This document shows, piece after piece, positions 1-11,100 of a stretch of DNA of 64,000 bases (position 1 is the first letter of the stretch; each line of letters starts with the position of its first letter). The notes below the pieces were generated by a model that saw only the letters and a list, made by a program, of their open reading frames with translations, was not told where the DNA came from and did no database searches. This stretch comes from Ooceraea biroi (lineage: Eukaryota > Arthropoda > Insecta > Hymenoptera > Formicidae), in contig NC_039507.1 in NCBI RefSeq assembly GCF_003672135.1, forward strand, positions 15,554,278 through 15,618,277, given 5' to 3'. Position numbers and translations under genes: made by a program.

Positions 1-2532
1 CAATCGTTTTCTCTGGCTCGTAATAGATCACCGCCATGCCGTCGTTGATCAGTTTTGTCTGAATCGGTTTCTTAACATCCTGCACGTCTTTGCCGAAGTA
101 TGGGTCTACTACCATCGAACCCTCGTAGAATCCCTTCGTGTACGCTATCTCCTTCGCCTCTGCAAGTTTAGCTTGATCATTTTGGGACTGAATTTTCAGC
201 TGGTCGTATAAAGCTGCTGCTATAAGCACGCCATAGCCTGGAACGCTGATGATCGGAATCTAACGCATAAAAAAATGCGAATATTGAATACGAAAGCGAC
301 GCGTGTGGGGCAAAAGAGCAATTAATATTGCTCTTATAATCAAACAACGCTTACAGGATTCAGTAGCATCTCCTCGGTAATTCTATACTTTTCTCGAAGC
401 TGTGGCTTCGTTCTTATATCCATCATTGCGGCATAATCGTCAGGAGAGTCGCTAGGAACGGAAGTCACGATACCAGTACCCTTGTCCTGCCTGATCGTGA
501 ACATAGGTAACGCATAGATCGTTTTGAAGGGCGCGAGAGGAGCGCTCAGTGCCAGAGTTATCAAATTCTGCGGACGTAAATGTTTTACGTTAACATTCCA
601 GAGACATACTTGATATTTTTTCTTGTACGTCGAAAATCGACAAGTCCTTTTACCATGCCAGTGAGCGTCGCAACGACGCCTATCTCCCCCTCTTTCTTGA
701 AGAAACCTTGGTAGGCCATATTTCTTGCCGCACGCTCCGTGGAGATGTACACGTCTCCGCATGCGACGTTGTACGCTATGTAGCTCATATCTGGGTTCAC
801 CCAACAGTTCGTCTGGCCGTACATCGTTTCCGGTCTCAAAGTCGCGGCTACGAGGTAAACCGATCTGCCCTCTAATTCACTCCTGCAAATAAAATTTGCA
901 TTGCATTCCGCAGCTAATCAATTTCAAATTACCAGAGTAGTAATTGAAAAGTAACGAAAAACAAGGGAATTTAAAAAAAATTCGACGATAAAGGTATTAC
1001 TTGATTTTCTTGGGATGCAACACTTTCAATTTGATCAACGTATACTCTTGCGGCCCGACGCCTTCACCGGACGCCCTATCGTGATCCATACACGGTTGTC
1101 CATCCTTCGGCGAGTAAATGGTGTATCTCTTACCAAACTTGACTTTATCTCTGGCTTTCAAGTGCTGGAATTGCCAGCGTACGAAGGAGTCGTAGAATGG
1201 ATTTGCGTCTGTTGTAATAAATGTTCTTCGCCAGTCCACCTGAAGCAGTATCACGAAGCAATTCAGCATCAATGCAATGCAATGGAAACAATATACGAAG
1301 GTGAATTTTGCTTTTAATCTTACGTGAAGCCCGACAGATTTCAAGTCTTGCATAGCAAGCGGCGGAAAGTAGTCCAACCAGTACGCAGCATCAGCAAATT
1401 TTTTAATTTCTGAATCTTCTAAGCCGAGGGACTGCATAATTTGCCACTGATATTTCGCCGCGACCGTTTTGGCAACAGCTTTACTCTGAAATTAACATTG
1501 ATCAATTTCTAAACATTCTTCTAAAAATATCTATAATATATTATATATTGAGCCTGCTTTCAAATCAGAATTTTGTAATTTTGCAAAAAAGCGTAAAGAA
1601 GAATTACGTTCATAAATGTATTATACTCTGATGCCCTTATAAATTATAATTCTTACGAACTATATCTAAAGTAAATTCTAGAATTTTACCTTTTTCGTTT
1701 TCTCTTTCTTAGACATAATACAGGCTACTGGTAGAACCTTGTGTTCGACAGGAAATCGTGGTGGATAACCATATTCTTCCATTTCTCTCTTTAGTTTATC
1801 AGCACACGCTTTGATAGGCATACCAGTGCAATGGAAGCCAAAGGGAAAGAGCACATTCTTCCCCAAGAGGCGATTGTATCTGGTTGCAAACTGCAAGTAT
1901 ACAGCTATTAATTTTTAGAATACAAGTAGGACATGATAAATAATAATAAAATGGTACATGAAAAAGTATATAAGCAGAGATGCGAATACGTACTTCACAC
2001 TTGGATAATGAGAAGGTGTGACCCAGATGCAGACGTCCATTCATATAAGGATATGGAAAGGTTGCGAGATACTTTTCATTCAATTTCTTATCAAGTGAAA
2101 TCACTGATGGTGCATTCACTTCGTACACCTTTGCAGCTTCCCATTTCGCTTGTACTTCCTTCTCAATTTTTTGAAGGTACTCTACCTTGAACGTACCTTT
2201 CTTTTCTTTCTCTCCTTTCTTCATCTAGATAAGCAAAAGATATTAGCATTAAATATCAGTTTGTGCAATTGATTTAGTACACGGAAGTAACATGTTACCA
2301 TATATAATTTATTGGGTAACTAGAGTAACAGAAAGCGCAATTGTTCTCCCACGAATCACGAATAATCACGAATAAATACACTAATTTATAATAAGTCCAT
2401 AATAAAAATTACAGTACCGGCGGATAGGTTAAAACAGCGTCCGAAGGTATGATTGCACTTTTTACGCTCACACGTGAATATTTGACAGAAATAGCAGATT
2501 TTATTGTTCGTCAACACACGTCAACTTACCAT
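1..2532 (-). CDS. LARS1: cytosolic leucyl-tRNA synthetase, N-terminal half (gene continues past left edge)
   Basis: Class I aminoacyl-tRNA synthetase that charges tRNA-Leu in the cytosol; in animals it sits in the multi-synthetase complex. Coding exons read on the minus strand: 2532-2530, 2224-1994, 1890-1690, 1485-1324, 1239-1001, 882-654, 567-355 and 259 to the edge; phases agree at every join and give about 512 residues of an enzyme of roughly 1180. The HIGH-type ATP site is seen as PYMNGRLHLGH, and TGMPIKACADKLKRE follows. The inserted CP1 editing domain is recognised by TLRPETMYGQTNCWV and GTGIVTSVPSDSPDD, whose Asp residues serve post-transfer editing in this family. The KMSKS loop and anticodon domain lie outside the window. 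The first coding exon holds only the ATG, which directly abuts a GTAAGT donor; the next exon also begins with ATG, so the product would start Met-Met-Lys-Lys, or initiation could use the second ATG. The eukaryotic sequence type excludes the mitochondrial isoform. Confidence 0.95.
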
Positions 2533-3203
2533 CGTGGCAGCGTTTATTCCGAATAATAATTCACTGTCGCATATGTCGTACGAAGCGAATCACACGTATC
2601 GAACACGTGGATATGCAGAACTGATCGTACGCAGGGGGGGGGGGGATTAGAAGGCCGCGACCAGATATACTTCGTTACGTATCGCTGTGAAAGAAAGTGC
2701 ATCTGTATTCTCACTCACTCACGCGATCAATCAATTTCTCAAGTTTATCAACATTTGCCTTGGTTATGCGCGCGTATAATTTAAACGCACGTTTAAACTC
2801 AGACTAAAGTTGATACATCGCTATTGAAGGATAAAGCAGGAAGTGGGAAGCAAAGCTGATGCAACATCAGTGAACTCTCATCATACGAAGTGATGCAACA
2901 TACGCAGCCTTGATCTAGACACTTATCTTTCCTATTAATTATGTTTTATTTATTATAATTTATTATTCTCCTTACATTTATAATGCTTTATATAAAAATT
3001 TGGAATAAATATATATACTTCTGTAGCAGGAGACTTGCATTAACTTACCAAGTTTTCCTAAAGTACATAAAAGAAAAAGAAAAAGAAAAGGAAATAGGAG
3101 ATTGGTATTCTTCCTTTAGTTAAATTAAATTGCGGTGTCAAATGAAATTTCTGCGTACTTCTTTGATTACGGTGGCAAAGTAATCGAAAACGTTTTCACT
3201 GCT
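2533..3203. other. intergenic, LARS1 promoter side and RARS1 3' UTR
   Basis: Spacer of about 670 bases between the RARS1 stop and the LARS1 start, both genes on the minus strand. It should hold the RARS1 3' UTR and the LARS1 5' UTR and promoter. A 12-base G run lies at 2634-2645, about 100 bases upstream of the LARS1 ATG. No ORF or RNA gene is seen. Confidence 0.6.
2945..2950 (-). terminator. candidate poly(A) signal of RARS1
   Basis: AATAAA on the minus strand, about 255 bases downstream of the RARS1 stop, within a T/A-rich stretch. Further partial matches overlap it, so the exact signal is not certain. Confidence 0.4.
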
Positions 3204-5979
3204 TCACATTCGTTCGACAGGTTTCAAGCCCAACAGGTTGAAGCACTTCTCTAGGACCATCGCGGTAGCCTCCGCGAGCAGGATACGCCCCGTGTTCACC
3301 TTCGTGATCTCGCCGTGCTCGTTCTTTTCTATGCAATAACAGGTATCGTAGAACTCGGTGAACGTGCACGCAATCTCGTAGCAAAGCTCGCACAACGGGT
3401 GCAGGTACATGTCCTTGCTGACTTCGAGAATCACGTCCGGGAACTTGAGCAGCGCCTTAGCCAGTCGCCATTCGTTCTTGTGCTCCAGCGAGATCGGCGT
3501 CTTGTCCAGTAGCTCTCGCATCTGGTATCGTGGCATCCTCGCCGTTCGGGCGATTGAGCGAATGCGAGTCAGGGCGTACAGCAGATACACAGCGGTGTTG
3601 CCGCGGTCCTCCAGCATCTTGTCGAACGCGAACACATATTCGTGATTCCTGTTGTGCACCAAATCGGCATACTTTATGCAATTGTACGCTATGGATTCCT
3701 GGGCGGTTTTGAGATCCTCGTCGGACAGCACTTCGTCACGTCCTTTCTGCTTCAGTTTGCTGAACGACCTCCTCAAGCCTGGACAAAGTGATCATTTTTT
3801 AGTTTTTCAAAGATTGCTGATATTAAATTCATGATTAAAATTGGACGAGCCCAATCCCGTGCTTGATTGCGCTCTCGCTCACCTTCATCCAACAGCTCGC
3901 CGAGCCTCACGGTATCGCCGGACCTCGTTTTGAATTTCTTCTTGTCCTCACCCAAAACAACACCGAAGGCGACGTGATCCATTTTATGGAAGCTCTTCAG
4001 GAAACCTGCCCTCTTAGCGCAACTCTCCACCATTCGAAAGTGTAGCGATTGTCCAGCATCCGTCACGTATATCACCTGTAAAATTATCTCAATTCTGTTA
4101 AAATTCTTTATGAACGACCGATAGTGTCTGCAGTAGCAGGTGTGTGTGATACTTGCCCAATCTGCCCTCTCGTCCTCGATACGTTGCCTAATAGCAGCCA
4201 GATCCGACGTATCGTACGTGAAACCGCCATCGGATTTCACTATGGTTAAAGGTACTCCGTTGCTCCTGTCCTCCCCCCACATTACCTTTCGTCCTTCATC
4301 TTCCTCCAATAAATTCCGCGATTCCAGGAACGTGACTAGTGATTCCATGTGCTTTTGATAAAACGATTCGCCTCTCTCCGTCGCTTTGATGTCCAGTCGG
4401 GTATACAGTTTATTAAATTCTGCACAGGAGGCAAGAGTGAGATGCAGTCGTTTCCATTTTAATCAAAAATTTCTATCCGAAGATACTGCGCTTACCTTGC
4501 CTAGATACGTCGCATATCATTTCCCACGCTTTTGTTATCTCGGGCTCGAAAGCTTGAAGCTTGACGACGCATTCGTACGCACGTTTCTTGAACTCTTCGT
4601 CCGAATCGAATCTGGTCTTGGAGGCCTTATAGAAAGCCTGTGTGCGTAAACGTGACGAATGATCAATAAATGTAAACCATAAGTGCTTTTATAAAAAGAT
4701 TTATAAATCTTTTATTTATTTTATTTATAAATCTTTTATTTAAAATTTGTGTACTGAACATCACCTGAAGATCCTGGATCGGAGGCGCGACGGTCAGATA
4801 GTCGGGGAACTCGTCTTGGAGATGCGCTATCAGCATGCCGAACTGCGTACCCCAATCACCCACGTGATTGAGTCTCAACACGTCGTGGCCCAAGTACTCC
4901 AGTATCCGGGCAATGCTGTCCCCGATTATAGTGGACCTCAAGTGTCCCACGTGCATTTCCTTGGCGATATTTGGACTGGAGAAGTCGACGATCACCTTCT
5001 TTCTCGTGACTTGCGGCGGAGGAACTTTGCCTTGCCTCAGCCAGCTGCTCAGGGTATGCTGTGCAAAGTCGCGCTTGATATTTACATTTAGGAAACCGAC
5101 GCTAGCTATGGTGCACTTCTCGACAACAGGCGACTCTTTTAATTTGCCTAAGATTGCGTTAGCAATGGCGCGAGGGTTTGTTTTCTTACCTATAATAGTA
5201 ACGTATGATATATATATATATGAACATATATCAGTATAAACAACGTATATTCATCCAATGTTGTAACGTCGAAAATGGCAGCACAACCGAATCTTACCAA
5301 TAAAGTTCAGGTGTTGCACCAGAGGCATTGCGCTGTTACATTGATAATCCCCGAACTTGACATTGGTGGTACTGGTCACTATTACCGGTGCGTTTATCAC
5401 CTCGGGAAAAGCAGCTTTAATAGCATCCGTGAACAGCTCGCAAAGGACACTGTGTATGCAAATTGAAAATTCGGTTGAGAAGATACTGGACTGGCTGAGG
5501 CCTGCTTTCATCCTTTCTTCCTCCACAACCTATGAGAAAAAAATGCAAAGAATAAATATAAATTAAGAAGTATGACTTCATGTGAATATTTTGTTTGCAA
5601 TAATATGCTTGTCATTCAAGAACTTAAAACTTACATTCTTGAGTATCTCTATCCTATGCTTCAGTTTGACATTTTCTCGTTGCAAGTTCTCAAACTCCTC
5701 CATATTTACATTGGAATTGTGAGAGCCATTTGGTTTAACGCTTTCTTGTAACAATACAATTTGTTGCTTCAAGTGATGTATCTCCTTCTCCTGCAACGTT
5801 GAGTACAAGTTGTATAACCTACCAGCTGCGATTACGGATTATCAGGTTATTGTATTTTTAAGTTTGTAGCACAATAGCGGATGTAAAAGACGAATCGATA
5901 AAAGTATTACCGCTGCAGTCGCTCGCTTCTCAAATGCTTCCAAATCAGGATTTGACATTGTTTTAATATTGTTTTCCAT
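3204..5979 (-). CDS. RARS1: cytosolic arginyl-tRNA synthetase
   Basis: Class I synthetase charging tRNA-Arg; the long animal form joins the multi-synthetase complex through its N-terminal leucine-zipper-like extension. Minus-strand exons: 5979-5911, 5825-5635, 5529-5298, 5189-4765, 4637-4496, 4419-4157, 4075-3883, 3778-3204; about 696 residues. Visible parts are a heptad-rich N-terminus (LQEKEIHHLKQQIVLLQ, then LQRENVKLKHRIEIL), the N-terminal Add-1 domain (VKFGDYQCNSAM), the HIGH motif as HVGH in SSPNIAKEMHVGHLRS, NHVGDWGTQFGMLI, FGVVLGEDKKKFKTRSGDTV near the catalytic loop, and a C-terminal DALR anticodon domain ending LGLKPVERM. Two oddities: the intron after codon ADW needs a GC donor (4156-4155), and exon 1 (phase 0) does not join in frame to exon 2, which needs phase 1. 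The 5' end is therefore provisional; a shorter form starting downstream is possible, as known for vertebrate RARS1. The catalytic gene body is certain. Confidence 0.93.
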
Positions 5980-6662
5980 GGTATATTCCGAAAGATAACC
6001 ACGTGGTTACACGCAAAAGGAGTGTATCTTCACTGTAAGACGCCGTCTTAAACAACGGACGGTATGAACTCTCTTTCTCTTTATTTTTTTGTAACTATTG
6101 TTATATTTGTTATATCGTTTAAAATTAAATAAGTATATAATTAAATATTAAAGACAAAAAGAACAAAAGTACATAAAGTACAATTACAGGCGACTACTAT
6201 ATTGATTAATCAGAAGTGTAAAAAGTCAGATAACGTATCAGGTAATCAGGTAACGATCATAAGAGTAAAATCGACTTGAAAATTATATAATTTTTTCTAA
6301 AAAATATTAATTTATACTTAATTTTTCTCATTTACTTAATTATTTTCAATTTCTTGTAGTTGATCAGTTTTTGTAGACGCGTCGACGCATAATCTAGAGA
6401 ATACAAGAAATGTGTATAAATTTTGATTTCGTTTTACATAAAATTTCCTCATACTTTCCGAGAAAAGACAAAATAATCTCAAGAATAATCACACAAATTT
6501 ATAGATACATATCTATTGAACTAGGCGCTATTCTACATATCCTAAATTGGACATTTTCCAATCGAAAGTGTCGCATCTAAATATTCGTTTATCATTGGCT
6601 GTTGAAAAAGATTCCCCCAGCATTCTGGGAAAAGCTAAAGTGATAGGGAAAAGTTCTCAACT

Positions 6663-7556
6663 GTGATTGGCCGATTCAGTTATTGTTCCAACTAACCAAT
6701 TATGTCGCTGCATGTATTATGGCCGTTGCTAGAGAACCTCAAGTAAGAGTATGGACATCGTGGATTCGCACCTGATTGGTGGGATCGAAAATGGCGGATT
6801 TAAGGTTTATCAATTAAGGGACTCTACTAAATAAAATACATCTTTGTTAGAAAAAGAAATTGCACCTAACATTAATTGTGAAAATAACAATATCTTTATA
6901 AAATAAATATACCTGGTGGAAAAATTTATCATATTTTCTAAAAAAATTGGAACGTTTCTCAGAATAAATCAGAAAATCTAAAAAAATTTGCAAAATCATT
7001 ACTTTTTATTGTTTTATAAATTTTCATACATAGACATACTGAAAATTCTCATCCAGTCAATTCTGAAAAATATTGAGAAAATAATTTTTCAGAATTTTTC
7101 AGAAATAGCTGGATGAGAATTTTGAGAATATTTCAACATCTCTAAGTATGAACATTTCTGTAAAATAGTAATAATTTTTGAGAATATTTCTGATTGTCTA
7201 AGTTATGAGGAATAAGAATCGTTCCAATTCTAAAAAAAATTCGGAGACATCCTGAAAAAATGTGAGAAATTTTTCCGCCAAGGATATCCATACTGTTCAT
7301 TTTTCTGCATTTGTTGGCAAAGTTGCCATGTAACATCTTCTTTTATCCTTATTTGTACAACCTCGTACACAATACCCAGTCATTTCGCTTACTTTTCTTA
7401 CACTCATATTTTTAATCCTAAAGTAAGGAAGGTTATATTGTATACTCCTTATAGATAGTGACCATACGAACGCCATTTTCGATCCACGATGTCCATACTC
7501 TTACTTGAGGTTCTCTAGCCGTTACCAGTCGCCCAATTTGGCTATCGACCAATCGC
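6663..7556. repeat. large imperfect foldback palindrome with a THAP-like remnant
   Basis: The two halves are inverted copies. The outer arms match well: 6730-6764 (GAGAACCTCAAGTAAGAGTA at 6732-6751) reappears reverse-complemented at about 7480-7520. The left arm carries about 20 extra bases before TCGAAAATGGCG. The inner arms also mirror: GGAAAAATTT with TTGGAACG at 6917-6955 against its complement at 7205-7281, and ATTCTCATCCAG at about 7045-7056 against CTGGATGAGAAT at about 7109-7120. The centre is near 7082. Arms are diverged, so the structure is old or fast-decaying. It could be a foldback transposon relic or a local inverted duplication that included a small exon. Confidence 0.7.
7297..7383 (-). 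pseudogene. THAP zinc-finger-like fragment inside the foldback
   Basis: A minus-strand reading frame from the ATG at 7383 gives 28 residues with YCVRGCTN near its start, then a TGA at 7299-7297 where CGA would give Arg. In the same frame TVWISLAEKF follows. The spacing Cys-x3-Cys, GCxN, a later Pro and the Trp resembles the first half of a THAP (C2CH) DNA-binding domain, as in THAP proteins and P-element transposases. The second zinc pair (Cys-x2-His) is not found and the frame runs into the palindrome core. It is either a broken TE-derived exon or a chance resemblance. Confidence 0.4.
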
Positions 7557-8141
7557 GCAAACGCCAGTGCTCGATCTCGATATGTCGCGCACTCGCGCGC
7601 CACGCAACCGCATCGTACTTCGCGCGGTGTTCGTGGCCGTTCGTCTAGCCGTTCGTAAGTTCGTTCGGTTCGCTTGGAGCGGTTCGACACAGTCCAGCAC
7701 AGTCTGTGCTGCAAGCGCGTTCGTAATCGCGATTCTCTAACCGAGAAGGAACTGTCTGACGGAATCCAGCGCAACGTCGATACCCGTCACACAAGAGCGA
7801 ACGGAAGAGAAGACTCCGAGGCATCCGACTGAAGGTTTTATCGTTGAGTGATATAGTTATTTGCAAGCTATTGGTGTTGGTGAAATGTTACTTCGCCGAT
7901 TTCCTGCGGTGCATGGCGAGGACTCGTAGCGAGCATCGTCGCCGTCATCGTCACTATTGTCGTTCGTATCGAACGTACGTTCGCGCTGTGTCCTTTAACT
8001 TGTATTCTCAGCCATTGTCTCAGGCGATACCGATCGTCTCTTTCGAATCTTCGTGTGGACGAACGTGCGAGAGACACGAACGAAAGGTTGCGAGTTTGTG
8101 AGTAGACGCCGAGTACGTTAGTGGTTGCGCGCGTAGTGAGG

Positions 8142-11100
8142 ATGATCAACATGGAAACGGACAAGATAATCGACGACGCGAACCCAAGTCTGCAGGTGAG
8201 TGCGATTAGTCGGTCGGTCGGGCGGGCGGGCGGTCGATCTACCCGCGCGGCAGAGTCGTCTTTTCGTTATGAAAAAAAAACTACCGCCATCTTGTGCCTC
8301 CTCGCGACCGAGCAGTCGTCGGGCCGCACGTGTTCCATGCCGACTCCGAGTTATTCGGTGTCGAGCGATATGAAATGAATACGAAGGAATCACAGGACGG
8401 TTACCGTTCGCATTAGGGGATATGAGAGAAAAGAAATCAGAAAATTAGGCTAAAGTAATTGAAGCATTCAAGAACTCGTCGAGTATCTTCGAGTCACCCG
8501 TCAACGCGTGACAGTTATCGCTCTAACGGAGCAGAGAGCTCTGTCTTGTGTCACGATCGACTTTGGAAGTTCCGTGGCGCAATTACCTTAGGGGTTATGG
8601 TACGCGCTCGCGATACACGTTCCTTTCGGTCGCGCTCTTTTTGCAGCTTGCTCCGAATTTGCTTCGATAAAATCCGTTTCCCATTAACTGTACGGAAGGC
8701 AAAGAGGTGCAAACGAACGAAGTTCGGACGTAAGGATCAGTCGAAAGACGACGTTCAATTGTCGCGTGTAACGGGTGTTCGCAAATGCACGCAAAACACA
8801 TGCATACGCATACATGTCGCAAAAAGAGGCTCTACGAGCCTTAGGGCCCAGACACAATTAGGGGAATAAGGAACCTGGGTCCTTGTTCGAGTTTTCATTT
8901 AAATCGCGGATCTTCGACGGGTGTTGCCTTTAGCGGGTTCTACAATGAGAATAAGGCATAAAATTTACGCTTTAAACTGTAAGAAATTAATCGATCACAA
9001 TCGAAACAGTGTGAAAAAAGAAATCGCGTCTGCGACTGGTCAGTTTCTTATGGTTTGAAATTTCAAACTCAAGTTTTATACCTTAAATTCTCATTGTAGA
9101 ACTCGCTTTTTATATATAGACCGTGCTTCACGCGGATGACGTCGACGTTCGCTGTTCTAAATACTTAACATTCATTAGCTGAACACTTGTTTATGTCACG
9201 CGTATCGCATCGGGGTGCTGACATGCACCATGATCATAATGAAGAAAAGGAGCGAGCCCAGAAGGGGATCGATAATTGACGGTTATAACCTTCGGATATA
9301 ACACGCTGGCTTTCATTATCGGATTAGCAGTATCTCGACTGTGACTTCACGTTTGCGCGAAGGACTTTTCTAGATGAGTACAGCGAGTTTCCCACGCATG
9401 ACTTCTCACTTTTTGTCCTATCAGGGTTCGAACGTTGCGAGTTAATCTCATTTTAAACGGTGAAACGCGTTGATCTCGTCGGAATCCGATTGTCACGCGA
9501 CCAGCGCGCTGCATAATCAATGTTTCAGCTGTCTCCTCGTCTCTCTCTCGTCTTGAGCACCCTCTGCTTCCCTCAATTCGATCCGTAACGCGGCTTTCGA
9601 CTTAATACCGCTCTTAAGCGGGCTCTACGGTGAGAATTTAAGGCATAAAGTGTACTCGAAGCTTTAGATACAGCTTCAGAAATCACAATTGATCGATCAC
9701 ATAGTCGAATGTGAAAAAAGAAGTCGACTGTGACTGGTGAATTTTTTACAACTTAAAGCTTAAATTTCCATTGTGGAATTCTCATTGTGGAACCGATTTA
9801 ACATGACGCATAGACGTATACCTACTTTATCATCATGCATACTTTATCTGCTATTTTTATTCAATTTAATTTTTATTACTTAAATCTCTCTTGACCTGTA
9901 TTATCGTCAAACTTCTTCTATTTAATCTATTATTAATACTGACATTGATTTTCGTTTTCGGGCTCCTGCCCTTCCCTCCTCTTCCGATTCTACCAGAATA
10001 TCTCAATCCTGGTACTGTATCCGCGTAATCCGCGTAACGAGCATTACGACAGATTGATTAGCGACTCGGTCGCTCGCAATTAATCCGTACACAATGTACA
10101 ATTATCATGTACTGCGTAGCATACGCGCGCGATAGTTTTGAGAACGCGTACGGAGAGTGCGCGATAATAGTCGTTATTCTACGTAATTAGCACGTTAGTT
10201 GTGCGGCGGAAGTGCACCTACGACTTCTTATCCTCCTGCTCGCTCGGACAACGGTCCCTCCTACACTCGTTGCGCTCGTAAATCACGTATTCGCTCTAAA
10301 CGAGCTGCAGCGATATCGCGTATGCTTATGCTCGTGTATTTCGCCTTGCGAATAGGAAGTAAGGAAAAATCGTTGCTCAGACACAGAAAAGAAAACAATA
10401 TAAAATGAGCGATCATCGTCGATGAATCTCGTATGAGGTTCTTGATCGACGTCCTAATTATCGACGTCTACCCGGCGTGTCTGCTGATTTACGTCCGATC
10501 TCGCGATTATGAAGGCATCCTGAGCGACGTACTTTCTCGCCTCGACGTCGAGAACAATGCATCGAGAAAGATATTGCTCATTGTCGAAATACGATCATTA
10601 TATTTCACGTTGATCTCTGTAGGCCTCCGTGATTCAGATCACTGTTTTCCGCTTTTGTATTATGATTTACGTTTTCGGTAGGTAATGATTCTGCCTCGAT
10701 ATAGAATACTAAATAGCGAGCGACTTTCAAGTGCGATGATAGAGAAAGAAAGAGGAGAGAAGAACGGATTGTAGGATCCTTGAGCGAGAAGGTCGAGTGG
10801 ATTTACCTTACGCGATATTCACGGGTTCGGATATTATTGCTCTCGAGTACCAGTGTACGGTCGTAACAGGCTGATATCTCAAGCTGAATAGTCTTCCGAA
10901 TGATCTTACCGTTAAAGATGAATCCCCACCATTTCTATTATTAAAGATAAGATCTCCGTTCTTTAGCAGTTTCGCAACGTCGACATTAAAATTTTCGAAA
11001 CGTTAAGTGACATGATGGGACGATCATTCTTAATATGTTACATTATGAAAGTAAAATGCGCATTTTCCAGAGAAAGACTAGAGCTCACACTCGAAAACTA

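Larger units (their letters stand above)
5980..8141. other. intergenic between divergent RARS1 and slmb
   Basis: About 2.2 kb separating the RARS1 start (minus) from the slmb start (plus). The left third is AT-rich. The centre is the foldback element at 6663-7556, annotated separately. From about 7560 the sequence turns CpG-rich and should contain the slmb promoter and 5' UTR, with runs of TTCG and CGAACG. I see no other gene. Confidence 0.6.
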
